This document shows positions 1 through 11,161 of a stretch of DNA of 64,000 nt, piece after piece. Under the pieces are notes generated by a model. It did not search any database. It saw nothing but the letters and a program-made list of their open reading frames with translations, and was not told the DNA's origin. The translations under genes and the position numbers were made by a program. Origin of the DNA: Bradysia coprophila. Its lineage: Eukaryota > Arthropoda > Insecta > Diptera > Sciaridae. The stretch covers positions 434,001 to 498,000 of the forward strand of contig NW_023503408.1 of assembly GCF_014529535.1 (NCBI RefSeq), written 5' to 3'. Positions within the stretch are counted from its first letter, which is position 1; each line of letters begins with the position of its first letter.

Positions 1-386
1 TCGATCGGTACTGTAAATACCTTTCATTTGACGTATCACTTACAAGTGTAGCCTTTAAATGGCCAGAGAAATCTTTGGAAAACGTTAAAGCACTTATGGG
101 GCCCCAGCTCTGGAGGGGTCGACCCAAAATCGCCCATCTTCGAATTTAGCCTCACTATTTCAACTACCTTTCAGGGAAAAATTTTTTTTTTGAAATCGGA
201 TTTGATTTACTTAAGATATCGACGTGACAGACGGACAGACGGACAGACGGACAGACAAAATTTTTATTGCGGATTCGTTATCTATGAACATAGGCAAACA
301 CTTTGCCCTTACCGTCTGCTTCGAATTCCATCAATTACACACGGCATCGTAATCCTATAAGCCCCTTCGTACTTCGTACGGGGCTA
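1..386 (-). mobile_element. HINE/DINE-1-like non-autonomous Helentron, 5' portion, cut by window edge
   Basis: The right edge carries the family's 5' terminus in reverse complement (TAGCCCCGTACGAAGTAC on the minus strand). Next to it are a GTCY/RGAC microsatellite (acggacag units near 225-255) and the conserved block preceding it. The same block order recurs in at least seven other places in the window. The rest of the element lies outside the window to the left. Family assignment is inferred from structure; no transposase is encoded here. Confidence 0.7.
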
Positions 387-1030
387 AAAAAACTAATCAT
401 CTGCCACTTTGCAACGATTTTTTTTAAATTTTCTTTCTAAAAATTTTTTATCAAATTTTTGTTGTGATGAAACGGTCCCGATCCCTATATTTGGGGTTGT
501 TTCTCTAGCACTTCTTAACTTCATGAGAGTTTTAATGAATTTGGGCCTAGGTCAAAAAGGATACAAAATCTTTTGGTTTTAATAAATTTAATTTACATCA
601 AAAGCAATAACACCCGATGTCAACGTTAAGACATGTTTCAGCCATTTGTCATGTATTTTGGGACACGCAATGTTCATGTTCATAGAGTAAATTTCTGCAA
701 TTTTCCATATCGTCAAAAAAATCCGAAAGACGATCAATAAAACTATAACTAAGTACCAGATATGTCAAATATTCTTGAGAATGGCCGTGAATCATACAAG
801 TGTTCTAAAAAATTGTGTACAGCCTCCTCTGTAAAACTTTCATAATTCTATTTTCGAAATAAAGGGTTGTAATATATCAAAAATATTTTTGAATTCATTG
901 TGTCTTTTAAAGTTTGGGTAGTCAATTTTTTAGTTTTTTCCATACGTGTTATGTTCAGAATGTTCTTTTGTGCCAATATTCACTCAAATAATCTAAGACT
1001 CAGAATGTCATTTACCTTATGTCAAATTTA

Positions 1031-1060
1031 TGCCGGGCGAAGCCCGGCTTCAAACGCTAG
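1031..1060 (+). mobile_element. Canonical Helitron 3' terminus
   Basis: A GC-rich perfect hairpin (GCCGGGC, loop GAA, GCCCGGC) is followed after 8 nt by CTAG and then a T. That is the hairpin plus CTRR ending of classical Helitrons, which insert between A and T. The matching 5' TC end was not located, so element length is unknown. The roughly 640 bp to the left (390-1030) is AT-rich and has no coding potential that I can see; it may be the body of this element. Confidence 0.6.
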
Positions 1061-1082
1061 TCTATAATATAAAACACAAAGA

Positions 1083-1155
1083 CGGTGCACCATGCTTCAC
1101 CTCGGTGCACCACGCTTCACCTCGGTGCACTACGGCTCACCTCAGTGCACCAAGG
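1083..1155 (+). repeat. 20-bp minisatellite, about 3.6 copies
   Basis: Units of the form CGGTGCACCAYGCTTCACCT are repeated head to tail with a few substitutions, starting just after the Helitron 3' end. The sequence from here to 1899 shows no gene, RNA or transposon that I can recognise. Confidence 0.7.
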
Positions 1156-2028
1156 ATGAATCAGTGGACCGAACCCGCTAGGGTGTCTTTCTAAAACGAT
1201 GGGTCAGCGAAAAAGTTCTTCGAATGCGCCCCACGACACGGTGTGGCAGACTTCTTTACTTTAAACACAGTGGTACCTCGGCCTCCGATTGGTCAGGGGG
1301 CCACACCTCCGAGGATGTATTTCAAAAACAACACAGCCGTCGAACAGTAAGGAGCCGTTCACGCCAAAGACAAAAAATTGTTTACTCATAAGTCTTACTT
1401 TATCTAAGTAAGACGGAGCTTAACTTACGTATTTGAAATTTCACAGTGGAGTAACAGATATACCAAGCGATTTTATGATATTGTATCAATTGAATTGTAC
1501 AGTTAAAGTCACTCATACCTCTTCAATTTGCTTGAGTTGTTTTTTGGGTACTCATACCAATATCTTACATGTCCACAAAAAACTAACCACGGGTTAATAT
1601 TTATCGGACTTACCTTAGCTTATCTACCATGTAGGCGACCCAAACTTCTCAGACGTAAATTTGCACAAATGACACGCATTAGAGAAATCAAAGTATGTTG
1701 TTAAATATTATGAGTTTTCAAAAAGATTTACTTTCGATTCAGCTGTCGAAAATACAAGATAATTAAAAAAAAAAACAAAATAAAATTGTGTCGCGTGGAC
1801 AGAAACTTTTTAGAAAACTAACAGGTATCCAGCGGGCGCTGAAATTTTTTTAAAGAAACTGACAGTAATTCGGCCGTCGCGTCTGGCGGACGACCTTTTT
1901 AGCCCCGTACGAAGTACTGGGGGCTTATAAGATTAATATGCCGTTTGTAACATGTTGAATTGGAAGCAGACGGTAAGGGCAAAGCATTTGTCTATGTTCA
2001 TAGATAACGAATCCGCAATAAAAAAAAT

Positions 2029-2186
2029 GTCCGTCCGTCCGTCCGTCCGTCCGTCCATCCGTCCGTCCGTCCGTCCGTCCATCCGTCCGTCCGTCCGTCC
2101 GTCCATCCGTCCGTCCGTCCGTCCGTCCATCCGTCCGTCCGTCCGTCCGTCCGTCCATCCGTCCGTCCGTCCGTCCGTCCGTCCGT
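2029..2186 (+). repeat. (GTCC)n microsatellite with GTCCATCC interruptions
   Basis: About 158 bp of GTCC tetranucleotide is broken every 20-28 bp by an ATCC unit, a second-order periodicity. It is the microsatellite block of the surrounding HINE-like element. In other copies the same position holds only 4-8 units, so this is an expanded allele. Confidence 0.9.
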
Positions 2187-2479
2187 GACCCCTCTAGCTT
2201 GAGTAAATCACAACCTTTTTTCAAAATTCTTTTTTTCCCCGATTGGTATCGACAAAAGTAAGGTCAAGTTCGAAAATGGACATGGTAGGGTCGGCCCTTC
2301 CAGAGCTAGGGCCCTATAGGTGTTTTTCAGTCTTTCGACGATATCTACCGAAATACGCACGCAATAGCTGCTTGTGATATATCAAATGAAAGGTATTGAC
2401 GAGTAGAACAAAGTTGCTGAACATTGTTTTTGGGTAAGATGCAACCCGGGCTTGTTGGGAGGGCTCAAAGGTCGGTACT

Positions 2480-3420
2480 CGGCCCTAAGTGTTTTTTGCA
2501 CATAAATCGAGTAAATCTCATCCGATTTTGCTAGTTTTTGTTTCATTTGAGAGATAATTGAATGCCGAATAGAATGATGGCAAAAAAAGTTTCAAATTTG
2601 GTCTCTTGGACTAAGGCCGCTACTCGGCCCTAAGTGTTTTTTGCACATAAATCGAGTAAATCTCATCCGATTTTGCTAATTTTTGTTTCGTTTGAGAGAT
2701 AATTGAATACCGAAAAGAATGATGGCGAAAAAAGTTTCAAATTTGGTCCCTTGGACTAAGGCCGCTACTCGGCCCTAAGTGTTTTTTGCACATAAATCGA
2801 GTAAATCTCATCCGATTTTGCTAGTTTTTGTTCCATTTGAGAGATAATTGAATGCCGAATAGAATGGTGGCGAAAAAAGTTTTAAATTTGGGCACTTGGA
2901 CTAAGGTCGCTACTCGGCCCTAAGTGTTTTTTGCACATAAATCGAGCAAATCTCATCCGATTTTGCTAGATTTTGTTCCATTTGAGAGATAATTGAATGC
3001 CCAATAGAATGATGGCAAAAAAAGTTTCAAATTTGGGCCCTTGGACTAAGGCCGCTACTCGGCCCTAAGTGTTTTTTGCACATAAATCGAGTAAATCTCA
3101 TCCGATTTTGCTAGATTTTGTTCCATTTGAGAGATAATTGAATGCCGAATAGATGGCAAAAAAAGTTTCAAATTTGGGCCCTTGGACTAAGGCCGCTACT
3201 CGGCCCTAAGTGTTTTTTGCACATAAATCGAGTAAATCTCATCCGATTTTGCTAATTTTTGTTTCGTTTGAGAGATAATTGAATACCGAAAAGAACGTGG
3301 CGAAAAAAGTTTTAAATTTGGTCCCTTGGACTAAGGCCGCTACTCGGCCCCAAGTGTTTTTTGCACATAAATCGAGTAAATATTATCCGATTTTGCTAAT
3401 TTTTGTTTCATTTGAGAGGT
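2480..3420 (+). repeat. Tandem ~145-bp repeat core of HINE-like element (about 7 units)
   Basis: Each unit contains GGCCCTAAGTGTTTTTTGC, an ATCGAGTAAATCTCATCCG block, a TTTGAGAGATAATTGAAT block and ends CTTGGACTAAGGCCGCTACTC. Units differ by a few percent. The same core occurs at 54040-54560 and, in a diverged form (GGCCCTATGTGTATTTTAC), at 45440-45830 and 62840-63570. Confidence 0.85.
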
Positions 3421-3947
3421 AATTGAATACCCAATGGAAAGTTGGCAAAAAATTTTGGGTTTCTAAAATAATGTCGTGAATTGTTGGTTTTATTTGACAG
3501 GTACTTCGTACGGGCTTTCGTAATTGCGCTGTGCGCAATTTTAAAAATGAACACTTTCAGTAAATTTGACCATGCCCAACTTGACTTGCATTTTGGTAAC
3601 AGACGCATTAGAGGGTTGTAGACGTATTAGGGTTCCGGGCGTATTACGGCTACGGGCGTATTATGGTTACGGACGAAATAGGATTACGGGTCGTACGGGG
3701 CTAAGTCGCAGCAAACGCTCCGACTGTTCTGATGCCTTGTTTGTATAAAAGTAGCCTTTGACTTGGGTGGGCCGGCACAAAATTTTTCTTCCACGCACGC
3801 CTATGCGCTGATACATGGCCATGGAAGCGTTAGTACATAGGGAATTTAAAAAGTAGTCCTTAGAAAACTGACTCTAAATGGTTATTATGTTTAAATCACG
3901 ATTGTTACATTCAATGCAATGGGATGCAATATCGAAAAACATATCAA

Positions 3948-5219
3948 ACCTAACGTCACCTTGCGAGTTCAAACTTATATAAAATCATATCTTTGGTAAA
4001 AGCTACAAGGTACATATGAAAAGTCCTTATTTAGATTGAGAATATTTTTCACACACTACCTATGATAATGCCTTTTTTTATTGATAGACTAGACAATCAG
4101 ACAGTAGAGGTCAAAAATAGGATTGGTCTTGGATGGGCGACGTGCGGAAAACTTAGGATGATAAATGTTTTTAAATCAAGAATCTTAAACGTGAAATCGT
4201 TATAAATTACTGGTTGGAAAATAATTAAACTCCTTTATTGATTTCACCGATTTATTTCATATAATTTCTAAAATTATTATCAAAATTACGTTGAATGCAT
4301 TTCGAAGGACCTATCCTCCATCATCAGCAACACACAACTAAAATCTAAAATCAATCAATTTGAATTTCTTTTGTGACAAACTTATCAAAATATTTTCAAG
4401 TTCAAGTTCAACTCTAATTCTCTACATTCTCTATATTTACGTTATTTAATACAATTGTACAAATACGATGAAACGTTGCCTTGATCCGTGTTCATTAAAC
4501 CTACGTTCGGTTTAATTTTCGCATGCCTATGGAACTTAGGATGATTTTTAAAAGCAAAATGAACAACAGTGGTGAAGAGGAAAATTGTTGATTCGTGTGT
4601 CCTACCGACGCTGACGTATAGAGCAGAATCTTTAACACTAACGAAAGCATCCGAGAACAAGGTCAGAGTTGCACAAAGCGCAATGGAATATAGTATGCTT
4701 GGGATTTTTCTTAGAGATAAAATCGCGAATCAGTGGATTCGGCAACAAACGAAAGTCGTAGACGTGATGGAATGGATAGCATTACTGAAGTGGAATTGGG
4801 CAGGACATATTGCGAGAATGACAGCCGACCGTTGGACTAAAACCATAATGAATTGGAGACCACCAATGACAGAAGTAATATGCAGGCCACGAGAAAGATG
4901 GACGAACTCAGATCAAGCTAATTGTGGGGACAAACTGGCAGTGAATGGCAATGGATCGTTCAGAATGGAAAACAAAAGAGGGGGCCTACATAGTACATTC
5001 AGCAGTGAACGGGATGATTAAGAAGAAAACGAAGAAGAACTTATTCGCAAATCATGGTCAGAGGCCTTAGAAGGAAAATCTATCGATATAAAAAGGCATT
5101 ATCATAGTTAGTATGTGAAAAATATTCTCAATCTAAATAAGGACTTTTAATATGTATTTTGTAGGTCTTACCAAAGAGATGATTTTATATAAGTTTGAAC
5201 TCGCTAAGTGACGTTAGGT
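3948..5219. mobile_element. Foldback-type unit with ~130-bp inverted termini
   Basis: The left arm (3948-4079: CCTAACGTCAC, AAACTTATATAAAATCAT, AAGTCCTTATTTAGATTGAG, GATAATGCC) recurs in reverse complement at 5091-5219 with few mismatches. The interior holds an RTE-type LINE remnant. No target-site duplication was resolved, so the mobilising superfamily is open. Confidence 0.6.
4569..5036 (+). pseudogene. RTE-type non-LTR retrotransposon, 3' end of reverse transcriptase ORF
   Basis: The conceptual protein contains KIVDSCVLPTLTYRAESLTL, ANQWIRQQTKVVDVMEWIA and WAGHIARM. These are hallmark strings of the C-terminal part of insect RTE-like endonuclease/reverse-transcriptase ORFs. It is 5'-truncated, frameshifted after about residue 100, and followed by a GAA-rich tail typical of RTE 3' ends. 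It is more diverged than the two related fragments near 12.4 and 14.3 kb. Confidence 0.75.
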
Positions 5220-5270
5220 GTGAGTTAGTTGTGTCCGTTATTAAATAAAATTAAAATTAGTATCATCAGT

Positions 5271-5303
5271 ACAGCCCGGCCCAAGGCCGGGAATCAGTGC
5301 TAG
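5271..5303 (+). mobile_element. Second canonical Helitron 3' terminus
   Basis: The palindrome CCCGGCC/GGCCGGG is followed by AATCAGTG and CTAG, with T next. It shares the architecture of the terminus at 1031-1060 but has a different stem sequence, so it is a different subfamily. The 5' end was not found. Confidence 0.55.
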
Positions 5304-7290
5304 TCTCTCATATTTTCATTACATTACATTTTTACTTCTTTTTTATCTTTCCTCCATAGAGCCACCGAGCGACAACTGACCGTCGTTTCGGAGCCAATTA
5401 CAATACAAGTTTCTTTCCACATCGCTATAGAAAATGAAAATAATGTTCTTCGGCTTGCATAGTTTATAATTTGAAGACAAAAAGTGGTCGTTTTATTTAC
5501 ATGCGAAAAGACGACCAAGACGTTGATTGTTGATATTTTTGTAAACAATAATGCAAAGTCTTGGCTTACGCATTTTCTGCATACACATTTACACTTATGT
5601 CCTCAAGCTGAATTTTCGACGACGTTCACGCCAAATTAATTAAATTTGAACTCACAAATTGTACACAAACATTAAAATTAAATTTAAAGAAATCAATTAG
5701 AAAATGCAAAACTGACTGACAGTTGAACAATGAAAAAAAAATCATGTACCAAGGCATGTCCATTGAAAGGTGAGGGTAGATCCGTTTGCCAAATTCTTGT
5801 TGGAAGACAAGTTAAAATAAATGCATCTCTATTTTATCTGACAAAAATTTCACAACATTTTCATAGTGAAGATTTCATTTGCACCATCTGTCAATTTCTG
5901 AAACAACACAATTTTTACATTTCGTTCTGCTTTCTTTGAAAATTCATAAATTCATAATGACAAAATAGCTTTGCTCCAAATAGCTGTAAACACGAATTGT
6001 CACTGGCCGAACGAGCACAATTTCATCCATAGAGATCGGTTTCATATAAATATTGATGAGGTTGTATCTCTATGGATGAAATTCGACAATCATATGGCCT
6101 CGGAATAAACCTATAGGATTGTCGTGTGACGTCTAATGAAACCAAATAAGTTACCGCATCGACTTAGATTTTTAATTAGATGGTCGCGCGATTAACTGTC
6201 ACAGTAAACGAGAAAAAGAAATGACCGCAACTGTGGTATTATTTGTATTAGGTGAATTCTTCGCAGCTGTCACTTCTTTTTTGCGTTAATGTTACAACGA
6301 AGAATTCAACTTACTTGAAACACAACACACCAGCGACCATTTTTTTTTGATTTAATGTCACCACGAAAAAAGGCTGTTGGCGCTATCTCCGAATAATATA
6401 CAACCTTGGCAACCACAGCGGATCATACTGATACTGATACTGACACATACTACCACAGCGGTGTGAGCTGTGTGGAATGTGTGGAATTCATTGAAAACGT
6501 GGAAATCATAAGATATGAGACTTTTGAGATGTCGTTCACTGTAGAGTAATTCAAATTATAAAATTTTAATAATTATTTCTTAATTATATGAATCCGTAAC
6601 ATGCAATATTTTTGTTACATTTTAATTGGACTCTCTCTTACACACAGGGTGAATCATAACTCAAATTATAAAAAAACAAATCAGAATTTACAATCAATTT
6701 CATTCCAAGGGTTTTACTTTAATGCATACTTTTGTTTCATCGGGTCATTATAATGATATACAAATATAGTTACATAGCACACCGTCCAGTTCCATTGTGC
6801 GATTTAGAGTACCCCTCATGCTTGAAGTGAGTTTAAGATTGCATAATCAAAATTATACTCTTATTTTGTAGTGCTTCTATTTCATCGCAAACTATTTAAT
6901 AATAGTGTAATTTTACCTATTTTACCTATTTACCTAAATTTTGAGTGTCATTGTCAATCATGCCGGCGCTAGTTTCTTAATACTTGCTAGGTACTTTTTT
7001 ATACACTATCAATTCATGAAACTTTTCTTCTTCTTTAACCATTAACGGTTCGGTGACCCAGTAGCATTGATGTAATCGGTAGAATTTGCATTAGCGGAAG
7101 AATTTCATTTGCTGTGAGTCACGTCAACAAGACTACATAAATGAATCCTATCAAACGGAAGAGTTCCACACGATTTCCACTGATGACTGAAAATCGAATA
7201 TTGAAAGGAAGTTCTCACTTAGAAAAAAAGTAGAAAAAACCGATGAATTTAGAACATTTTTTTGTTTATTTGCGTTTCTCTTTTACATCC
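5304..7290. other. Intergenic, no gene recognised
   Basis: AT-rich sequence holding a perfect 16-bp inverted repeat (ATTTCATCCATAGAGA, 6024-6083) around a short loop. A looser inverted pair flanks 6250-6330 (GTGAATTC.. / ..GAATTCAAC). The part right of about 7040 belongs to the duplicated segment that also surrounds the third peptide gene (44.4-47.5 kb). Confidence 0.5.
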
Positions 7291-7493
7291 AAATATTTTT
7301 CATGATTTTTGAAAACTATTGCAACAATATTAGCGTTTAATCAATAAAAAAAACTCTCTAAAAAAATTGCAACAATTCAATCGGTACATTTTACACGAAA
7401 AATGACACTTTTACTGAGAAATAATCAACATTTCAACGAAACTGATTCAAAATCAGTTTAAACGAATGAAAATAGGAAAATAATCAAAAATTC

Positions 7494-7802
7494 TTATTTG
7501 CAACAGTAACATCTTCCCTGAATAGGTGCAGCATAAGAATATCTACCGCCGCCGCCACCACATTTACTATCACGTGCTTGCCAATTATTTAGAAAACAAT
7601 TTTTATCACATGCATTTGCAGATACACCTTTTCGTGCTATTGCTGAAGCACCGCCAGCAACTCCACCTGCTACAGCAAGACCAGTCAAAATTGGTACAAT
7701 TGGTAAAACTGGTTCTGGCTCTGGCACCGGCTCTGATAATCCTGGTGTTGCAATCAAAATAACCAAGACAGCCATGATCATCCAACCGAAGGTGCACTTC
7801 AT
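7494..7802 (-). CDS. Small secreted cysteine-rich (defensin-like) peptide, paralogue 1
   Basis: 102-residue precursor. Residues 1-23 form a hydrophobic signal peptide ending PGLS. It is followed by an acidic Pro/Glu dipeptide stretch (EPVPEPEP) and an Ala/Gly-rich segment. The C-terminal ~40 residues carry six cysteines spaced C-x3-C-x11-C-x16-C-x-C-C. The CX3C and CXC pairs match the scaffold of CS-alpha-beta defensins, with the sixth cysteine at the C terminus instead of upstream; the Gly-rich turn also fits. Secretion is well supported. An antimicrobial role is inference. On the minus strand a 71-bp 5'UTR intron (7826-7896, GTGAGT...AACAG) precedes the ATG, and a TATA box lies about 190 bp upstream. 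The xP/xE dipeptides suggest stepwise dipeptidyl-peptidase maturation. An AATAAA lies about 230 nt after the stop. Confidence 0.8.
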   Translation of the reverse strand: MKCTFGWMIMAVLVILIATPGLSEPVPEPEPVLPIVPILTGLAVAGGVAGGASAIARKGVSANACDKNCFLNNWQARDSKCGGGGGRYSYAAPIQGRCYCCK

Positions 7803-7990
7803 TGTGATAACTGTATTTTGTTGAACTGTTTTAATGGAAAATTAATTAAATATTTTTTTAAAGAAGAAGCAGCAGAACAGGATGATAAAAACTCACTGAT
7901 ATTATTGATACTGATCGAATTTCAGCTTGCAGACTTTTGATCTGGACTAAGAACTTGTTTGCTCTGATGATAATTGTAAGTGCTTCTCGT

Positions 7991-7999
7991 CCTTTTATA
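7991..7999 (-). promoter_or_regulatory. TATA box of peptide gene 1
   Basis: TATAAAAGG on the minus strand. An initiator-like ATCAGA lies about 30 bp downstream near 7964-7969, then the 5'UTR intron and the start codon. The same box is kept upstream of paralogue 2 and lost in paralogue 3. Confidence 0.7.
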
Positions 8000-8106
8000 C
8001 ACGTATAAGCGTTGACACAAACACGTGGCTTCACTGTTATTTTACGCACAACAAATATTCAGCTCACAGAACCGGTCCATAAGCTTTAACATTGTATTAG
8101 AAACGA

Positions 8107-8279
8107 AATGCGTCGTAATGATGACAGTATAAGATATGGTTGTGTTGTGTTATTAGCATACTGTAATGCGTTCGAATAAGATGCATTCATTCGATGCATT
8201 ATAAATGCATCTTATTCCAACGCATTCCAGTATGCTAATATCACAATCATATCTCATACTGTCATCATTACGACGTATT
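8107..8279. repeat. 173-bp imperfect palindrome upstream of peptide gene 1
   Basis: Arms such as GCGTCGTAATGATGACAGTA and AATGCATCTTATTC fold back around a centre near 8195. The same palindrome sits at the same place upstream of all three peptide paralogues, so it has travelled with the gene. It may be an old MITE or part of the regulatory region. Confidence 0.8.
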
Positions 8280-8862
8280 GTTTTTTACTGAAATTATTAA
8301 TAATTCATCATTGTAAACTCGGTTTGTAATCAACTATTATTATGTGTTCAGCGCTTGTAAGCATTTCTATGCCTGAGCTGGTTTATTCATTGATATTCTT
8401 ATTGTGACTAGTACAAAAGCAAAATGATTCGAAACATACAAAAAGTCCCATGATCGTAGTTAATTTATTTAACACGGATACCAAATGTCATGTGGAATGT
8501 GTGGAACGCAAGTGGTTGGAGAAACAGCGACTGCTACGTAATTGACTTCTAATTTTTGTTTTGTTGACTTGTTGGTTTTGTCGAGTGCTTTTCGATTTTA
8601 ACATTTTAATTCATTTTGGTATACAGTCGAAGAAATTTAGTTTTCGGGTTTTCCAAAGGTATTAATCTTATTTAACCCACACTTTATCCCACAACAATGG
8701 AATCCACAAATTTAAATTTAGTTAACTCAGCGGTCGCAATGACGGCGCTGCAGTCACGATTTCAAAATGTGATATAGGGTGGATAAACTAAATTTTGGTT
8801 TTGGTTACATTTTCTCTTGGTTTTTAATTATTACATCAGGCTTCTAAATTAAGAGTAAATTT

Positions 8863-9213
8863 ATGCAATATAAACCGTTTGAGTTTGAAAAAAGATGTTT
8901 TGTATCAGTGAACGATATAGGAAAGCGTTCAGTACGTCTCAACATACAAAAGAACGTAAAATATAATTGTACATTTAGCCACCCTACGTCCGTCATCGCT
9001 TCTATTGTCTTCAAAAACATATTGTGTGCTTGTCATGATATGTATCAGACGTTTGTTTATTTATGTGTCTCATCTAAAATGCTGGCCAGCAAAATTTTGA
9101 TCATTAAATTCAACGGCAAAATTGATCTAAATGTTAAAATAATTGTGAATAATAGTGAAGTTAATGTGGTTTTGTTTTCTCTTCACAAAAGAATTTGCAT
9201 CAGTTCGATGTAA
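8863..9213 (+). CDS. Conserved 116-codon open frame in left arm, unknown product
   Basis: An ATG-initiated frame reading toward the element centre. I do not recognise the product; it has no signal peptide or clear motif, with cysteines only in the ILCACHD segment. The right arm encodes the same frame with only two residue differences. Recent duplication or gene conversion between arms could explain this as well as selection would, so the coding status is uncertain. Confidence 0.25.
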   Translation: MQYKPFEFEKRCFVSVNDIGKRSVRLNIQKNVKYNCTFSHPTSVIASIVFKNILCACHDMYQTFVYLCVSSKMLASKILIIKFNGKIDLNVKIIVNNSEVNVVLFSLHKRICISSM

Positions 9214-9951
9214 AGTGCGGAGCACCATTAGAAAAAAAAACTTGTCGCTGAAGAATGATCAAAAAGTTGCTGGACGCAGTAGCTACAATTAATGCTTTGC
9301 TGGATATAGAATAAAAATTAGAGAAACACCAAGAGCCGTCCATTTGAAATCTTCACAATCATCATTTCAACTAAAGGCTTTTTTTTAAACGAAACGCAGA
9401 TTCGGAACATTCTTTTTCGCCAAATTACAATTTGGCATAGGAAATCAATTAGACTCTTTGTATAAGTGAAGCTCATGATTGAGCTCAATCATGAAAACAG
9501 AATCTGGTCAGGAATAAGATAAGAATATGAATATATGACGAACTTCAAAGTTCCTGATTTATAATCCTGAGATGCCTGCTCATGCAATTATGCGATTTAC
9601 GATTTCCAAAGAATTTTAATATCAACTTTTAGACAAAATAACAATTTCCAAGTCTGTTTTCTATTTGATTTATTTGATGTATTTCCGACCTCGTTCTAGG
9701 ATAATAAAATTTTCTGTGGATTATTTGTAACTTCATGAAAATATTAAGATGGAAAACCTCAGAAACATTCACATAAAAATTATGCTTTCCTAACTAATGT
9801 TGAAATAGCCTTTTTGCACTCATTAGGAACTTAGGAAAATAACTACTGGTCGAGACGGTTTACTTGTAGTCCGAAATTATATTTTGGCTTCGTAGAACAC
9901 AGATAAACACAAGAGAGAGGAATTATATGATATGCAGTACATACTGTCCCG

Positions 9952-10156
9952 CAATGAAAGTAGATAAGTAGGTATGGCCAGTCCATACAAGTCGGAGCAC
10001 ATACGGATTTGCATGGCGCCACCTCAAACTAACTCATTTCTAGTGGAAATTTGCACTAGAAATGAGTTTGTTTGAGGTGGCGCCATGCAAGTCCGTATGT
10101 GCTCCAGCTAGAACAAATTTGAACGTTTGGCCATACCTATCTATTTACTTTCATTG
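9952..10156. mobile_element. 205-bp hairpin MITE, hAT-type
   Basis: Near-perfect palindrome beginning CAATGAAAGTAGATAAG and ending in its inverse. It is flanked by identical 8-bp duplications CTGTCCCG (9944-9951 and 10157-10164). The 8-bp duplication and CA start fit hAT. Confidence 0.85.
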
Positions 10157-10209
10157 CTGTCCCGTACAATCTTTTTCTAAATAAAAGTTATAGTCAAATC
10201 GACAATATT

Positions 10210-10900
10210 GTATTATTTGGCGATTTGTCATATTTTGGAGTTTCTTCACACTTTGGCGATTTTTCTTGACAATTCATCATATTTAGTTGATTTGTTAAAT
10301 CATCAAGAAAAGTCTCAGAAGTGTGAAGAAACGCCATAAAGACAAATTTTCAATTCTCTATGATCCTTGGAGTTTCTTTACTCTTTGGCGATATTTCTTG
10401 GTTTTTCTTCACATTATGGCGATTTTTCTTGTTGATTTAACAAATCAACCATAATGATGAATTGCCAAGAAAAATCGATAGAGTGTGAAGAGAAGAAGAG
10501 AAAAATCGCCAGAGTGTGAGGAAACGCCAAGGTGTAAAAATACGTTTTTGAAATGTCTCTACATTATCTTTCGTAAAATGATAGTGTCCTCGGGATCTTT
10601 TGTTAAAGTATGAATTCCCTAGGATCGAACAAGATGCCGTTACCTGACGTAAAATAAGAGTTTCCTTAGGATCGAACCAGGCAGCATTTCGTAACTTTTA
10701 TAAAAGGATAGATTCACTAGCTTCGAACAAATAACGCCTTTTAGATAAATTTCGTAAAAGGATAAATTTCCAAGGATTTGTTTAATCACCACGAAGAATC
10801 GCCAAAGTGTGAAGAAACGCAACAAAGACAAATTTATCATTCTTTGTTTTTGCCGGCGTTTCTTCATCCCTTGCCAATTTTGTATTTTTGGCGATTCTTC
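10210..10900. repeat. Degenerate inverted repeats (CTTTGGCGATTTTTCTTG motif)
   Basis: Many short direct and inverted copies of a CACTTTGGCGATTTTTCTTG-like motif, followed by GATCGAACNAGATGCC-like units. The same sequence class fills 17160-17870 inside the hAT element, so it is the decayed body of a shared repeat family. No coding function was seen. Confidence 0.5.
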
Positions 10901-11161
10901 ATGGGAATCATGATTAATGACGGCTACGAGCTTTAGCGAAAACGAATGAGATGTTCCGATCCGAATCTGCGAGCGAACTTCCGTTTCGTTAAAAAAAACC
11001 TTTAGTTGAAATGATGATGATGAAGATTTCAAATGGACGGCTCTTGGTGTTTCTCTAATTTCGATTCTATATCCTGCAAAGCATTAGTTGAAGCTATTGC
11101 GTCCAGCAACTTTTTGATCATTCTTCAGCGACAAGTTTTTTTTCCAATGGTGCTCCGCACT

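Larger units (their letters stand above)
1900..3742 (+). mobile_element. HINE/DINE-1-like Helentron derivative, full length
   Basis: It starts TAGCCCCGTACGAAGTAC and ends about 45 bp after an inverted copy of that terminus (GTACGGGGCTA, then a short stem-loop sequence and GATGCCTTGTTT). Such asymmetrical terminal inverted repeats are typical of Helitron2/Helentron. Inside, in order, are a conserved block, a (GTCC)n microsatellite, a unique block and about seven tandem ~145-bp units. DINE-1 elements of Drosophila share this architecture: block A, GTCY microsatellite, tandem-repeat core, block B. Flanks are T-rich, as expected for TT insertion. No protein is encoded; open frames reading RTDG or RPSV are microsatellite translation. 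Confidence 0.7.

Noticed and set aside
1925-2224. Open frames rich in RTDG/MDGR/RPSV
   Set aside because: They are translations of the (GTCC)n microsatellite in all frames, with no coding signal.
5730-5939. 69-codon plus-strand frame starting MKKKSCTKAC
   Set aside because: Short, low complexity at the start, no supporting signals, in otherwise empty sequence.
8107-8279. Relation between the GATGCATT words of the peptide-gene palindrome and the GTGCATCTT satellite
   Set aside because: Similarity is limited to a short AT-rich word (GCATCTTATT) and is not convincing as homology.
10640-11032. 130-codon minus-strand frame at the inner edge of the foldback arm
   Set aside because: Composed of the arm plus degenerate repeats; no counterpart frame in the left arm.
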